Assembly: GCF_002814235.1 (NCBI RefSeq)
Contig: NZ_PHSU01000003.1
Coordinates: 620,001-684,000 of the forward strand
Origin: Pseudomonas sp. QS1027
Lineage (GTDB): Bacteria > Pseudomonadota > Gammaproteobacteria > Pseudomonadales > Pseudomonadaceae
Reading direction: 5' to 3'
Length of the DNA: 64,000 bases
Shown here: piece after piece, positions 14,685-24,238 of the stretch
Numbering within the stretch: position 1 is the first letter of the stretch
Layout of the letters: every line of letters begins with the position of its first letter
Notes under the pieces: model-generated
Database searches by the model: none
What the model was told of the DNA's origin: nothing
Seen by the model: only the letters and a program-made list of their open reading frames with translations
Program-made: the position numbers and the translations under genes

Positions 14685-16820
14685 ATGAGTTATCAGGTTC
14701 TTGCACGTAAATGGCGTCCGCGCTCGTTCCGCGAAATGGTCGGCCAGACCCATGTGCTCAAGGCTCTGATCAATGCCCTGGACAGCCAGCGGCTGCATCA
14801 CGCCTACCTGTTCACCGGTACCCGCGGTGTCGGCAAGACCACCATCGCACGAATCATTGCCAAGTGCCTGAACTGCGAGACCGGCATTACCTCGACCCCC
14901 TGCGGGACCTGCTCGGTCTGCCGGGAGATCGACGAGGGGCGCTTCGTCGACCTGATCGAGATCGACGCCGCGAGCCGGACCAAGGTCGAGGACACCCGCG
15001 AACTGCTCGACAATGTGCAGTACGCGCCGAGCCGCGGGCGCTTCAAGGTCTACCTGATCGACGAAGTGCACATGCTCTCCAGCCACTCCTTCAACGCGTT
15101 GTTGAAAACCCTGGAAGAGCCGCCGCCCTACGTCAAGTTCATCCTGGCGACCACGGACCCGCAAAAACTTCCGGCAACGATTTTGTCGCGCTGCCTGCAG
15201 TTCTCCCTGAAGAACATGACCCCCGAGCGGGTGGTCGAGCACCTGACCCACGTGCTCGGGGTCGAGAACGTCCCGTTCGAGGACGACGCCCTCTGGTTGC
15301 TGGGGCGTGCCGCCGACGGTTCGATGCGCGATGCCATGAGCCTGACCGACCAGGCCATTGCCTTCGGTGAAGGCAAGGTCATGGCCGTCGATGTGCGGGC
15401 GATGCTCGGCACCCTCGACCATGGCCAGGTCTTCGACGTGTTGCAGGCGTTGATCGACGGCGATGCCAAGGCCCTGCTCGAAGCGGTGCGGCATCTGGCC
15501 GAACAAGGCCCGGACTGGAACGGCGTGTTGTCGGAAATCCTCAATGTGCTGCACCGCGTGGCGATCGCCCAGGCGTTGCCCGAGGGTGTCGACAATGGTC
15601 ATGGCGACCGCGACCGCGTGTTGGCGCTGGCCCAGGCCCTGCCGGCCGAAGATGTGCAATTTTATTACCAGATGGGTTTGATCGGCCGGCGCGACCTGCC
15701 GCTGGCGCCGGACCCACGAGGCGGTTTCGAGATGGTGTTGCTGCGCATGCTGGCGTTCCGCCCGGCCGACAGCACGGCGCCGCCGAGACCGCCGCTAAAG
15801 CCAGTGGGGATCAGCCAGGCCACAGTTGATTCCGCACAGAGCGTGGCTGGCGCAGCCGTTGCCGCGCCAGCCGCGCCTGTGGTCGCCCCCGTTGTCGAGA
15901 CACCGGTGGTCGCGCCCGTGCCTGCCGAGGTGGTGTCGCCGATGGCGGCGCAACCCGTACCAGTCGCTGCGCCGGTCGAAGCCGCGCCCGTGGCCGTTCC
16001 TGTCGCGGTGGCCGAGACGCCGCCGCCGGCCGAGTCCGTTGCCCCGGCGGTGGAGGTCGTGGATCTGCCGTGGAACGACCCGGTCGAGCCTGAAGAGATA
16101 CTGCAGGAGCCTGCTGTCGAACCGGTGCTGGAAACCGTTGCCGAACAGCCGGAGCTGGCCGCCATGCCGCTGCCGACCCCGGACAGCGTGGTCCCGGATG
16201 CGCCCGAATGGGTTGCCGCGACCCTGCCCGAGCCGACGCCTGCCCAGGTGGAAGCCGCGACGCCGGGGCTGGACCCCGACGACGAGCCGCCGCTGGATGA
16301 AGACTATATCGAGCCGGATATCGATTCGGCCTACAGCTATCTCGACGAACTGGCCAGCGAGCACGCTGCCGACCCGGCACCGGAGCCCGAGCCGCAACCG
16401 GCGGCAGCCCCAGCCACCGGCCTGGCGCTGGAGTGGCTGGAACTGTTCCCGAAACTGCCGGTCTCTGGCATGACCGGCAGCATCGCGGCCAATTGCACCT
16501 TGATGGCGGTCAGCGGTGACGACTGGCTGTTGCACCTGGATCCGGCCCACAGCGCCTTGTTCAATGCCACACAGCAACGCCGTCTCAACGACGCCCTGAA
16601 CCAGTATCACGGGCGTGCGCTGAAACTGACCATCGAGCTGATCAAGCCCGAGCAGGAAACTCCGGCCCAGGCGGCTTCCCGTCGGCGCCATGAACGCCAG
16701 GACGAAGCGGTGGCGTCGATTCATGCCGATCCGCTTATCCGGCAGATGATGCAACAGTTCGGCGCGGTGATCCGTGGCGATACAATCGAACCTGTCGATG
16801 CCCTGGTGGTCCAGGGCTAA
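14685..16820 (+). CDS. dnaX: DNA polymerase III tau/gamma subunit
   Basis: DnaX is the clamp-loader ATPase of the replicative polymerase. The 711-residue protein shows Walker A GTRGVGKTTIAR (about 45-56), a four-cysteine zinc module (CLNCETGITSTPCGTCSVC, residues 64-82) and the DEVHMLS Walker B. Residues about 380-590 are a Pro/Ala/Val/Glu-rich linker of low complexity, followed by the conserved C-terminal tau domain that contacts polymerase. It leads the dnaX-ybaB-recR operon. I did not find an obvious A-rich slippery site that would produce gamma by frameshifting as in E. coli. Confidence 0.97.
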   Translation: MSYQVLARKWRPRSFREMVGQTHVLKALINALDSQRLHHAYLFTGTRGVGKTTIARIIAKCLNCETGITSTPCGTCSVCREIDEGRFVDLIEIDAASRTKVEDTRELLDNVQYAPSRGRFKVYLIDEVHMLSSHSFNALLKTLEEPPPYVKFILATTDPQKLPATILSRCLQFSLKNMTPERVVEHLTHVLGVENVPFEDDALWLLGRAADGSMRDAMSLTDQAIAFGEGKVMAVDVRAMLGTLDHGQVFDVLQALIDGDAKALLEAVRHLAEQGPDWNGVLSEILNVLHRVAIAQALPEGVDNGHGDRDRVLALAQALPAEDVQFYYQMGLIGRRDLPLAPDPRGGFEMVLLRMLAFRPADSTAPPRPPLKPVGISQATVDSAQSVAGAAVAAPAAPVVAPVVETPVVAPVPAEVVSPMAAQPVPVAAPVEAAPVAVPVAVAETPPPAESVAPAVEVVDLPWNDPVEPEEILQEPAVEPVLETVAEQPELAAMPLPTPDSVVPDAPEWVAATLPEPTPAQVEAATPGLDPDDEPPLDEDYIEPDIDSAYSYLDELASEHAADPAPEPEPQPAAAPATGLALEWLELFPKLPVSGMTGSIAANCTLMAVSGDDWLLHLDPAHSALFNATQQRRLNDALNQYHGRALKLTIELIKPEQETPAQAASRRRHERQDEAVASIHADPLIRQMMQQFGAVIRGDTIEPVDALVVQG

Positions 16821-16886
16821 TAACTGAACGATGCCAGGCCCCGTGCCTTGCGTCTCTTTGTACATGTAACTCTTGAGGTGATTCCC

Positions 16887-17213
16887 ATGATGAAAGGTGG
16901 CATGGCCGGCCTGATGAAGCAGGCGCAGCAGATGCAGGAAAAGATGGCCAAGATGCAGGAAGAGTTGGCCAACGCCGAAGTGACCGGCCAATCCGGTGCC
17001 GGCCTGGTGTCCGTGGTGATGACCGGTCGTCATGACGTCAAGCGCGTCAGCATCGACCCGAGCCTGAAGGACGAAGATCTGGAAGTCCTGGAAGACCTGA
17101 TCGCCGCGGCGTTCAACGATGCGACGCGCAAGATTGAGAGCAACAGCCAGGACAAGATGTCTGGCATGACCGCCGGTATGCAACTGCCGCCGGGCTTCAA
17201 GATGCCGTTCTAA
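16887..17213 (+). CDS. ybaB: YbaB/EbfC nucleoid-associated protein
   Basis: The 108-residue protein is a small dimeric DNA-binding protein commonly encoded between dnaX and recR. It begins [20 protein letters not shown], a helical N-terminus, with the conserved SIDPSL segment and a Met/Pro-rich end ([10 protein letters not shown]). The ATG is preceded by TGAGGTG; the 13 extra residues of the longer frame lack a ribosome site. Confidence 0.95.
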   Translation: MMKGGMAGLMKQAQQMQEKMAKMQEELANAEVTGQSGAGLVSVVMTGRHDVKRVSIDPSLKDEDLEVLEDLIAAAFNDATRKIESNSQDKMSGMTAGMQLPPGFKMPF

Positions 17214-17228
17214 GGTGCTATCGCCTTA

Positions 17229-17295
17229 CCCTGTAGGAGCGTGGCTTGCCCGCGAAGCTTTTACCCTTCGCAAGCAAGCCACGCTCCTGCAAGGG
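17229..17295. repeat. REPIN (paired inverted REP elements)
   Basis: Two REP copies in inverted orientation (arms 17229-17257 and 17266-17295, core GTAGGAGCGTGGCTTGC) form a long hairpin with an 8-base centre. REPINs are non-autonomous elements mobilised by RAYT transposases. This one sits inside the ybaB-recR gap and could affect mRNA stability of the operon. Confidence 0.85.
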
Positions 17296-17377
17296 AATTG
17301 TGTTCCAGCGTGACCCCTGGACGCTGGCTGGAGGCGCGGGTATAAACCGCGTCTCGTGTTCTGTCGGACCCTTTGCC

Positions 17378-17980
17378 ATGAGCTTCAGCCCCCTGATTCG
17401 CCAACTGATCGACGCCCTGCGGGTACTCCCCGGTGTCGGCCAGAAAACCGCCCAACGCATGGCCCTGCAACTGCTCGAACGCGACCGCAGTGGCGGTTCG
17501 CGCCTGGCCCAGGCCCTTGGCCAGGCCATGGAAGGTGTTGGCCACTGTCGCCAGTGCCGCACTCTCACCGAAGACGATCTTTGCCCGCAGTGCGCCGACC
17601 CTCGGCGTGACGACAGTTTGCTGTGCGTGGTCGAAGGTCCGATGGACGTCTATGCCGTGGAGCAGACGGGCTACCGCGGCCGCTACTTCGTGCTCAAGGG
17701 ACATCTGTCGCCCCTCGATGGCCTCGGTCCGGAAGCAATCGGTATCCCGCAGTTGCTGGCACGAATCGAAGAGCAGGGCAGTTTTACCGAGATCATCCTC
17801 GCCACCAACCCGACGGTTGAAGGTGAAGCCACGGCTCATTACATCGCCCAGTTGCTGGCCAACAAAGGCCTGATCACCTCGCGTATCGCCCATGGTGTGC
17901 CGCTGGGTGGGGAACTGGAACTGGTGGACGGTGGAACCCTGGCGCATTCGTTTGCCGGGCGTAAGCCGATTTCGTTGTAA
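17378..17980 (+). CDS. recR: Recombination mediator RecR
   Basis: RecR works with RecF and RecO to load RecA at single-strand gaps. The 200-residue protein has an N-terminal helix-hairpin-helix ([13 protein letters not shown]), a four-cysteine zinc finger ([19 protein letters not shown], about residues 57-75) and a Toprim domain ([12 protein letters not shown]). The ATG at 17378 gives the family length; longer readings upstream run through the REPIN and are not plausible. Confidence 0.97.
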   Translation: MSFSPLIRQLIDALRVLPGVGQKTAQRMALQLLERDRSGGSRLAQALGQAMEGVGHCRQCRTLTEDDLCPQCADPRRDDSLLCVVEGPMDVYAVEQTGYRGRYFVLKGHLSPLDGLGPEAIGIPQLLARIEEQGSFTEIILATNPTVEGEATAHYIAQLLANKGLITSRIAHGVPLGGELELVDGGTLAHSFAGRKPISL

Positions 17981-18025
17981 GTCAGCCCGGCGTTGGCCGC
18001 ACCGCTTGAAGTCACGAGGTTCTCG

Positions 18026-18046
18026 GTCGCGCTCCGGCGGCGCGAC
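18026..18046. other. Hairpin between recR and a convergent small gene
   Basis: Arms GTCGCGC (18026-18032) and GCGCGAC (18040-18046) can pair. There is no U-tract, so a terminator role is doubtful. Confidence 0.35.
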
Positions 18047-18064
18047 ACGAGTAGCGGGGTGAGG

Positions 18065-18259
18065 TCAGGAGGTCAGCAACAGCAGGATCTGGTCCATGCG
18101 ATTGTTGGCAATCCAGGCCAGGGGCGCGCCGATGACCGCCGCGGCACCGGCTATGTAGGTGAGTCGGCTCTTGATGGATTTGACATCGTTGCGCACCTCA
18201 TTGAGATCGCGGTGGATGTATTCGAAGCGGGTTTCCAGCTCTGTGATTCGGGGTTCCAT
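18065..18259 (-). CDS. Small coiled-coil membrane protein
   Basis: The 63-residue protein begins MEPRITELETRFEYIHRDL, shows heptad spacing to about residue 38 (coiled coil), then one transmembrane segment (YIAGAAAVIGAPLAWI) and a short hydrophobic end. CTGGAGG lies seven bases before this ATG, which makes it the better start. An in-frame ATG at 18397 also has a GAGG nearby and would add a 46-residue His/Pro-rich extension (110 residues in all). I do not recognise a function; the architecture resembles phage-lysis-associated XhlA-type or similar small Pseudomonas proteins. Confidence 0.6.
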   Translation of the reverse strand: MEPRITELETRFEYIHRDLNEVRNDVKSIKSRLTYIAGAAAVIGAPLAWIANNRMDQILLLLTS

Positions 18260-18548
18260 AGCATCGCCTCCAGGGGTACGGGTCGTCTTGGCCTTGTCAT
18301 GGCGGGGCGGGAGTTGCGGTTTGGCGTCGTGATGGCCCGGCTCGTGGGCCGAGGCGCTCAAGTGCGGTGCCGCGCAGTGCTGTAGCTCGACTTCCATGTG
18401 AATATGCTTCCTCGATGGTTCAGGTCCAGAGTGTTATTCGCTCGATAAAAAGAGCTTGAAGAAGTTCGCTTTATTTCGCCTCTGGGTCAATTGAGGTTGT
18501 TCGCTGATGGTTATCGGAAAATTCCTTATCGTTTGAGGGCCTGCCAAA

Positions 18549-19475
18549 TCAGGCGTGCGGGCTGTCCCAGTAGCGTTTGTACATGCCCAGGTTCTTTTTC
18601 AGCTGCCTGGGCAAATGCCGCTCTTGCTGGCTCAGTTTGTAGGCGAGCAGTTTCACCGCGTTGCGCCACAGTGAGCCGGGCCAGGCCAGGCAACGCGCGG
18701 GACCGAGGAACTTCAGTTCAGAAACCACGTAGCGCAGGCCCTCGCCGCCGGCCCCGCCGAACTGCTGGCGGATCCACGGCTCGCGAGCGTGGAAGACGCC
18801 GATATCGAAGTAGCGTCGGAACTCTTCACCGAGGCTGTAGTTATGGGAATGCCGGCAACGCGCGCTGCCTTCGTAGGCGACCTTCCAGCCGGCCTGAAGC
18901 ATTTTCGCGGCGACATACATATCTTCCGACAGGATGACGTGCTGGGGGAATCCGCCGACCTGCATCAGGGCCTGGCGCCGATAGGCGGAAAAGGAATTGG
19001 AGATGAAGGCGGTCTTGATCCCCAGCCGGGGGGCATCGGCCAGGCTCTTGACCTGGGAATCCGGTGGGTAGTTGAACAACCGGGCGTGCTCGGCCAGGGG
19101 CGTGGCATCCAGGTGCGGCAGTTGCCGGCCGCAGACGGCACCGACCTGCTCGTCGGCAAACGGCCGGACGATGTTGGCAATGCCTTCGGGATCGTCCAGG
19201 TAGGCGTCCTGGGTCATGAACACGTAGAGCTCGTAACCGGGGTTGCGCTCGACCATCCATTGACGGGTGCCGCCATGGTTGAAGTCCTTGCTGTCGATAC
19301 GTTGCACTTGCGGGCAGCGCGCGCAGGCCAGCTCGAAGGTACCGTCGCTGGAACTGGAGTCGACGATCAGGGTGTCGAAGGTCGCGGTCTGGATCGCCAG
19401 GGAGTCGAGCAGGCGTTCCAGGTCGCGGCGTCCGTTGTAGGTCGGAATCACTACGGCCACTTGAGGGGGCGACAT
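18549..19475 (-). CDS. pslC: Family 2 glycosyltransferase, PslC-like
   Basis: The 308-residue protein is a GT-A fold glycosyltransferase of the rhamnosyl type: VAVVIPTYNGRRDLERLL at the N-terminus, VDSSSSDGT (nucleotide-sugar contact) and a DAYL/DD acidic motif near residue 107. It would add one sugar to the lipid-linked repeat unit of the exopolysaccharide. GGAGAC precedes the chosen ATG. It is the last gene of the psl-like operon, 16 bases after the flippase gene. In P. aeruginosa pslC lies between pslB and pslD; here that place is empty, so this gene is the best pslC candidate, though orthology needs a tree. Confidence 0.75.
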   Translation of the reverse strand: MSPPQVAVVIPTYNGRRDLERLLDSLAIQTATFDTLIVDSSSSDGTFELACARCPQVQRIDSKDFNHGGTRQWMVERNPGYELYVFMTQDAYLDDPEGIANIVRPFADEQVGAVCGRQLPHLDATPLAEHARLFNYPPDSQVKSLADAPRLGIKTAFISNSFSAYRRQALMQVGGFPQHVILSEDMYVAAKMLQAGWKVAYEGSARCRHSHNYSLGEEFRRYFDIGVFHAREPWIRQQFGGAGGEGLRYVVSELKFLGPARCLAWPGSLWRNAVKLLAYKLSQQERHLPRQLKKNLGMYKRYWDSPHA

Positions 19476-19491
19476 TGTTCGGTCTCCAGGT

Positions 19492-20922
19492 TCAGCCGGG
19501 CACGGCGCGCCAGGGGCGCAGCCACGCCGCGAGGGCAATCAGCAGGATCAGGCTGCACAGACTGCTCAGGCCCAGTTGCAGCCAGATACCATGCAGTGGA
19601 TGGAGGACCAGCGCGGCCAGCACCATCACCGCCAAGCCCAGCAGCCCATGGCTGAGCCACGGCACCTGGGCTTGCAACTGTTGGCGGCGGATCAGCAGCA
19701 GGCCGGTGAGTATGACCCCGCAGATGGCGGCCAGGGCGATGCCGATCAACCCGAGGAAATGCGGCAGCACGGCCAGCAGCAGGGCATTGAGCAGGCTGCC
19801 GGTGAGTTCACAGGTGAGTGGCAGGCGGGTGTCGCCGGCGGCGTAGGCGTAGCGGGCGAGCAGGGCGTTCCAGGCACCGAAGACCAGGGGGATCGAAAAC
19901 CAGGCCAGCAGTTCCGGCAGCGGGCTGTCGGCGGCCTGGTGGGGCAGCAGCAGGCTGACCAGCGCCCCGGCGGCACCGATCAGCCCGACCACGGCGGGGA
20001 GGGTCAGCAGGCTGGCGCTGGCCAGGCCTTTGCGCAGCAGGCCCAGGCGTTCGCTGCCCTGGCTGCCGCTCATCAGACCGAGGAGCACCTGGTTCAGGCT
20101 CATCAGCGCGATCAGCGGCAGGTTGATCAGTTTGCGCGCCAGGTTGATCCAGGTTACGGCGCCTTCGCCGAGCAACGACGCGACCATCCGTTCGAGCAAG
20201 GCCAGGCCCTGGCTGGCCAGGTTGCTGCTGAGCAGCGGGCCGATGCGTTGCAGCAGTTCTTTCACGGCGCCGGGTGCGTGGCCGAAATGCCAGGGTTTCC
20301 AGCCGCTGCGGTACATGGCCGGCAACAGCAGCGTCGGCATCAACAGGCTGCCCAGCACACAGGCGCTGGCCAGGCCGGTCGGGGTGGCGGCCTGGCGCAG
20401 GATGGCCAGGTACAACACCGGCGGCAGGTTGAACAGCAGCGAGCCGAGCCCGGCCAGGACAAAGCGTGAACGGGCCTGCAAGGGAATGCAGAACAAGGCA
20501 TGCAGGATGACACCGGGAACACACCAGGCCAGCCAGTGCAGGCTGGCCCCGGCCAGTGCGTAGCCCTGGCTGTCGAGTCCCGGGCCGATCAGCCGGACCC
20601 ACAGCGGCGAACCTGCGCTCAGCACCAGCGCCAGCAGCAGGCCGCAGAGCAGCAGCCGGGGCACCATCGCGCCGAGCCAGGCGGTTTGTTCGGTGGCCGT
20701 GCGTTGTTGGTAGAGGGGCAGTGCGGCGGCGCTGAGCAGGCCGGCCGCCAGGGCCATGCGCAAGGCGTCGGGCAGGAACAGCGCCACCAGGAAACTGTCG
20801 CTGCGCCCGCCGGCGCCCCAGGCGGCGACCAGCAGCCACTCGCGGGCGAACCCGGCGACGAGGCCCGTGAGGGTCGCCAGGGTCAGCCACAGGGTCGAGC
20901 CGAGCAGTTTCGAGTCAGGCAT
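19492..20922 (-). CDS. pslK: PslK-like polysaccharide flippase (MurJ/MviN family)
   Basis: The 476-residue protein has 12-14 predicted membrane helices and the MurJ/MviN pattern (start region LGSTLWLTLATLTGLVAGFAREW, quoted as LWLTLATLTGLVAGF and REWLLVAAWG). It should move the lipid-linked repeat unit across the inner membrane. Its place beside the ligase/polymerase-like PslJ and glycosyltransferases supports the psl role rather than peptidoglycan synthesis. Confidence 0.85.
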   Translation of the reverse strand: MPDSKLLGSTLWLTLATLTGLVAGFAREWLLVAAWGAGGRSDSFLVALFLPDALRMALAAGLLSAAALPLYQQRTATEQTAWLGAMVPRLLLCGLLLALVLSAGSPLWVRLIGPGLDSQGYALAGASLHWLAWCVPGVILHALFCIPLQARSRFVLAGLGSLLFNLPPVLYLAILRQAATPTGLASACVLGSLLMPTLLLPAMYRSGWKPWHFGHAPGAVKELLQRIGPLLSSNLASQGLALLERMVASLLGEGAVTWINLARKLINLPLIALMSLNQVLLGLMSGSQGSERLGLLRKGLASASLLTLPAVVGLIGAAGALVSLLLPHQAADSPLPELLAWFSIPLVFGAWNALLARYAYAAGDTRLPLTCELTGSLLNALLLAVLPHFLGLIGIALAAICGVILTGLLLIRRQQLQAQVPWLSHGLLGLAVMVLAALVLHPLHGIWLQLGLSSLCSLILLIALAAWLRPWRAVPG

Positions 20923-20931
20923 GCCCGGGGC

Positions 20932-21753
20932 TCAATGGAACAAAGTGAACAGGCCTTTGCCGCCCACCTTGTAGTTCAGGCCACGGCAACGCTCGCCCTT
21001 GATCGCCGCATCCGGCCCGCCGACGATGGCGTAGGCCGGCACCGGCTTGGAGACCACGCACTGGCCGCCGACCACCGCGCCTTCACCGATATCGGCGCCG
21101 AACGAGAGCAGGGCGCGACTGGCGATCCAGGCGTAGTCGCGGATATAGATCGGCCCGCCGACGGCCCAGAACTCCGGGGCCTGGACATCATGGCCGCCGG
21201 CAATGATCAGCACGTGGGAGGCGATGGTCACATGGTCGCCGATGATCAGGCCGCCACGGGCATCCAACTGGCAATGCCAGGCCACGGTGCTGTCGTTGCC
21301 GATGCGCAGGCTGTCCACCCCCAGCACTTCGGTGTTGCGCCAGACCGTCGAGCCCTTGCCGATCTTCGCCCCGCCCGCACGCAGCCAGAACAGTCGCAGC
21401 GTATGGCTGGGGATCTTGCAGATGATCATGTTGTAGGCCAGTTCCCACCAGCGCAGCATGCGGTCGCGCAGGGTCGGCCAGTTGATCCCGTACAGCGGGA
21501 TCAGCGCGCCTTTGACCTCGCGGCCGAGCAGGGCATAGAAACGCCGGGCCAGGGGCGGTTCGATTCGCGGTTCGATGTTCAGGTAGCTGATGAAACACAG
21601 CAGATTGCCCTTGAGCGGCTGTTCGAAACAGACGTCGTTTTCCAGCATCCACTGGTAGCTGCTCTCCAGCTCCTCCAGCCCGACGCCCATCTTCTCGGCG
21701 TATTCGGGCAGGGCCTGCCTCAGGTTCAGCGAGTGGAACATGCGGTGTTTCAT
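20932..21753 (-). CDS. WcaF-like hexapeptide acetyltransferase of the polysaccharide operon
   Basis: The 273-residue protein has a helical N-terminal half (about 1-125) and a C-terminal left-handed beta-helix of hexapeptide repeats (about 130-260; GKGSTVWRNTEVLG, IGNDSTVAW, IGDHVTIASHV) with the likely catalytic His in IIAGGHD. Proteins of this type O-acetylate colanic acid and related polymers. The start ATG overlaps the PslJ stop (ATGA), so it is part of the operon. The P. aeruginosa psl operon has a different, membrane-bound acyltransferase (PslL), so this points to a different acetylation pattern here. Confidence 0.8.
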   Translation of the reverse strand: MKHRMFHSLNLRQALPEYAEKMGVGLEELESSYQWMLENDVCFEQPLKGNLLCFISYLNIEPRIEPPLARRFYALLGREVKGALIPLYGINWPTLRDRMLRWWELAYNMIICKIPSHTLRLFWLRAGGAKIGKGSTVWRNTEVLGVDSLRIGNDSTVAWHCQLDARGGLIIGDHVTIASHVLIIAGGHDVQAPEFWAVGGPIYIRDYAWIASRALLSFGADIGEGAVVGGQCVVSKPVPAYAIVGGPDAAIKGERCRGLNYKVGGKGLFTLFH

Positions 21754-23138
21754 GGGCGGATTCCTGGCAGAGGGGTGGCCTTGAGCTTGAGGCGCCGTGT
21801 TTCGTGCAGGTTCAGGCCCAGCAATAGCCAGAACAGGGCGACCAGCACATTGGTAAAGCTGAAATAGTGGTCGAAGAAGCCGCTGACCAGCGCCGCCAAA
21901 AGGCCGTAGGTGGTGCCGAGCCAGATCGCGTTATCTTCGTTAAGCTTGAGGGTGGACAAGGAAGAGCGGGTGTCGCTCCACCAACTCCAGATCACCGCGG
22001 CAAACAGTACCAGACCCGGCACGCCGAGTTTGTAGATGAAGTTCAGCCACAGGTTGGAGATACCCCACAGGCCGGTGCCGGGCACGGGTGGCTCGACCTT
22101 GAAACCGATGCCGAAGGGGAACATGGCCACGGCCTCGGGGAAGTGCGAGTACTCGTCGAAACGCACGCTGGTACTGGCATCGTTGCTGGAGAATAGCCCC
22201 AGCAGACGATCCTGCAAGGGCGGGTAGAACATCAGCAGCAAGCTGCCGAGCGCCAGGCCGGCGAGGATCACTTGACCGGCGTAGGGCACGCGTTTGCGGG
22301 CCATCCAGAGCAGGACGACCAGCAGACTGACCAGTGCCCCGCGTGAGCCCGAGAGCAGCAGGCCTATCACCCCCAGACTCGCCACCGCCAGGCCCAGCGT
22401 GCGCCGCCAGCCTTGGCGGGCCAGGCCGTAGCAGAATGCCAGCGGCAGCAGCAGGGCCATGGCGCCGCCCAGGGCGTTGGGGTGCATCCAGGGCGAGCCC
22501 ATGCGATTGGACATCGCCGACAGACTGTCACCGAGCACCTCGACGCCGCCATAGCCGAGCGCGGCAAGGATCGGAGTCATGCCGGTGGCGCTGCCGTTCT
22601 TGAGGAATACCGGGATCGACAGCAGCAACAGCATCAGGGTCCCGAGGAGCAGGCCGGTGACCACCTGTTCGCGGGACTTTTGCTGGTCGAGCAGGCGGGG
22701 CACCAGGAACAGTACCGACAGGTTGAGCAGCCAGCGTACCCAGTTCACCGGGCCGTTGCCTTCGGCGCTGATCGTCAACTGACCGACGATAAATGGAAAG
22801 GTACTGAACAACATCAAGGCCAGCAGCCAGCGCTCAGTGCGCAAGAGGGGCGGTTTTTGCGGCAGGTTGTTGAACAGGCCTTGCACCAGCACGCTGCCCC
22901 AGACCAGCAGGATCAGCGCCTCGGACACCGTGGTGCGCAGGCCGACCTGCACCGTCGAGTAGGGCAGGAAGGTGGCGAGCACGCTGAACAGCAGCAGCCC
23001 CCAGAGCGGGTGGCGGATGATGGTCACCACACCGCCGATGGCGACCAGCACGACCGCCACCTTGAACGGCGGCAGCAGCCAGGCGAGGATGCCGAAGAGC
23101 AACCCGGACAACAGGGCGATGGGCAACGCCAGGGGCAT
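21750..23138 (-). CDS. pslJ: PslJ-like O-antigen ligase/polymerase family membrane protein
   Basis: The 462-residue protein has about ten to twelve hydrophobic segments and the Wzy/WaaL signature region (LLLSGSRGALVSLLVVLLW) with a long periplasmic loop after it. It likely polymerises the exopolysaccharide repeat units. The ATG at 23138 overlaps the stop of pslI (TAATG); the 93-residue extension of the open frame is Arg/Gly-rich and is the antisense-like reading of pslI, so it is not real. Confidence 0.85.
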   Translation of the reverse strand: MPLALPIALLSGLLFGILAWLLPPFKVAVVLVAIGGVVTIIRHPLWGLLLFSVLATFLPYSTVQVGLRTTVSEALILLVWGSVLVQGLFNNLPQKPPLLRTERWLLALMLFSTFPFIVGQLTISAEGNGPVNWVRWLLNLSVLFLVPRLLDQQKSREQVVTGLLLGTLMLLLLSIPVFLKNGSATGMTPILAALGYGGVEVLGDSLSAMSNRMGSPWMHPNALGGAMALLLPLAFCYGLARQGWRRTLGLAVASLGVIGLLLSGSRGALVSLLVVLLWMARKRVPYAGQVILAGLALGSLLLMFYPPLQDRLLGLFSSNDASTSVRFDEYSHFPEAVAMFPFGIGFKVEPPVPGTGLWGISNLWLNFIYKLGVPGLVLFAAVIWSWWSDTRSSLSTLKLNEDNAIWLGTTYGLLAALVSGFFDHYFSFTNVLVALFWLLLGLNLHETRRLKLKATPLPGIRP

Positions 23139-24238
23139 TATTTCAGCTCCTCGAGCAGGTGGTTGAAGCGCTCCTGGTAGGCCGCGTTGCCGTAACCCGC
23201 AGCCCAGGCCCGGAGTGTCTCGGGATCTTCGGCGGGGGCATCGGCCAGGCCGATCATCAGCGCGCTGAGGGCCGGACCGTCGGTGGGTGAGAAGCGCGGG
23301 CTGTGCGATGGGGTGATTTCGTCCAGCGCCGAGCCGCTGGCGACGGCCACCGGAGTGCCGACGCTGAGGGCTTCGATCACCGGCAGGCCGAAACCTTCGG
23401 CATAGGACGGTTGCCACAAACGCTCGGCTTGTTGGTACACCCCGTGCAGTTGGGCATCGCTGAGGCCGGTCAGGTAATGCAGGCCCGGCAGATGTTGCAG
23501 CGACGCGGGCAGGTCCTCGGGGGCACCGATCAGCACCAGTTCCGGCACCTGTGGCGATTGCTGGCGGGCGGCCTGCCAGGCGCTGACGAACCAGGGAATG
23601 TTCTTGCGCGGTTCACGGGTGCCGACGGCCAGCCAGTAGTGCTCGGGCAGTTGCAGGTCGCTGATGTCGGCGGCTTCACCGACGAAGCCGGTGACCAGGT
23701 TGGGCAATACGCGGACTTTGTCGCGGGCCTCGGGAAACAACTTGACCAGTTCGTCGGCGGTGTATTGCGACGGTGTCCAGATCCGGTCGGCGACCTTCAC
23801 CGAGTGGCCGATGGAGAGGCGGTCGGTGGCGCGGTAGACGCGCTCCTTGAGTTTCGAGCCATGGCTGTTTTGCAGGGTCAGCTGGAACAGGTCGTGCAGT
23901 TGCAGCACATAGCGCATGCCGGCGGGCTTGCGTCCTGGTGGCAGGCCCATGTTGAAGTTGCAGAGGTAGACCTCGATTCCGGCTTCGCGTAACGCACCGG
24001 GCAGGAAGCCGGCCTCGAAACGCAGGCGTATCGGCAGGCGGTGTACGCCGAACAGGGGCGAGCCCCACTTTGGACAGTGGACGCGACGACGGATCGGGTG
24101 ATCCTCCGGGGCCACCCCGAACAGTTGCAGGCTCACCTCGGGATGGGCGCGCAGGGCCTGTTCCAGGGCCAGGTTCTGACGGCCGATGCCGCTGTGGGTG
24201 TAACCCGCTGCCGGGCGATAATCCAGACCTATGCGCAT
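23138..24238 (-). CDS. pslI: PslI-like family 4 glycosyltransferase
   Basis: The 366-residue cytoplasmic GT-B enzyme has the donor-binding motif of GT4 near the C-terminus (QPSYAEGFGLPVIEALSVGTPV; key E in EGFGLPVIEA) and the YTADELVKLFPEARDKV segment. It begins MRIGLDYRPAAGYTHSGIGR with the Gly-rich N-terminal loop. It overlaps pslH by ten bases and would add a sugar to the repeat unit. Confidence 0.85.
   Translation of the reverse strand: MRIGLDYRPAAGYTHSGIGRQNLALEQALRAHPEVSLQLFGVAPEDHPIRRRVHCPKWGSPLFGVHRLPIRLRFEAGFLPGALREAGIEVYLCNFNMGLPPGRKPAGMRYVLQLHDLFQLTLQNSHGSKLKERVYRATDRLSIGHSVKVADRIWTPSQYTADELVKLFPEARDKVRVLPNLVTGFVGEAADISDLQLPEHYWLAVGTREPRKNIPWFVSAWQAARQQSPQVPELVLIGAPEDLPASLQHLPGLHYLTGLSDAQLHGVYQQAERLWQPSYAEGFGLPVIEALSVGTPVAVASGSALDEITPSHSPRFSPTDGPALSALMIGLADAPAEDPETLRAWAAGYGNAAYQERFNHLLEELK

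Noticed and set aside
14685..16820. Programmed frameshift producing gamma from dnaX
   Set aside because: I saw no A AAA AAG slippery heptamer with a downstream stem at the end of the ATPase part.
21750..23417. Longer PslJ with a 93-residue extension
   Set aside because: The extension is an out-of-frame reading of pslI, Arg-rich and without a ribosome site; the ATG at 23138 is coupled to the pslI stop.
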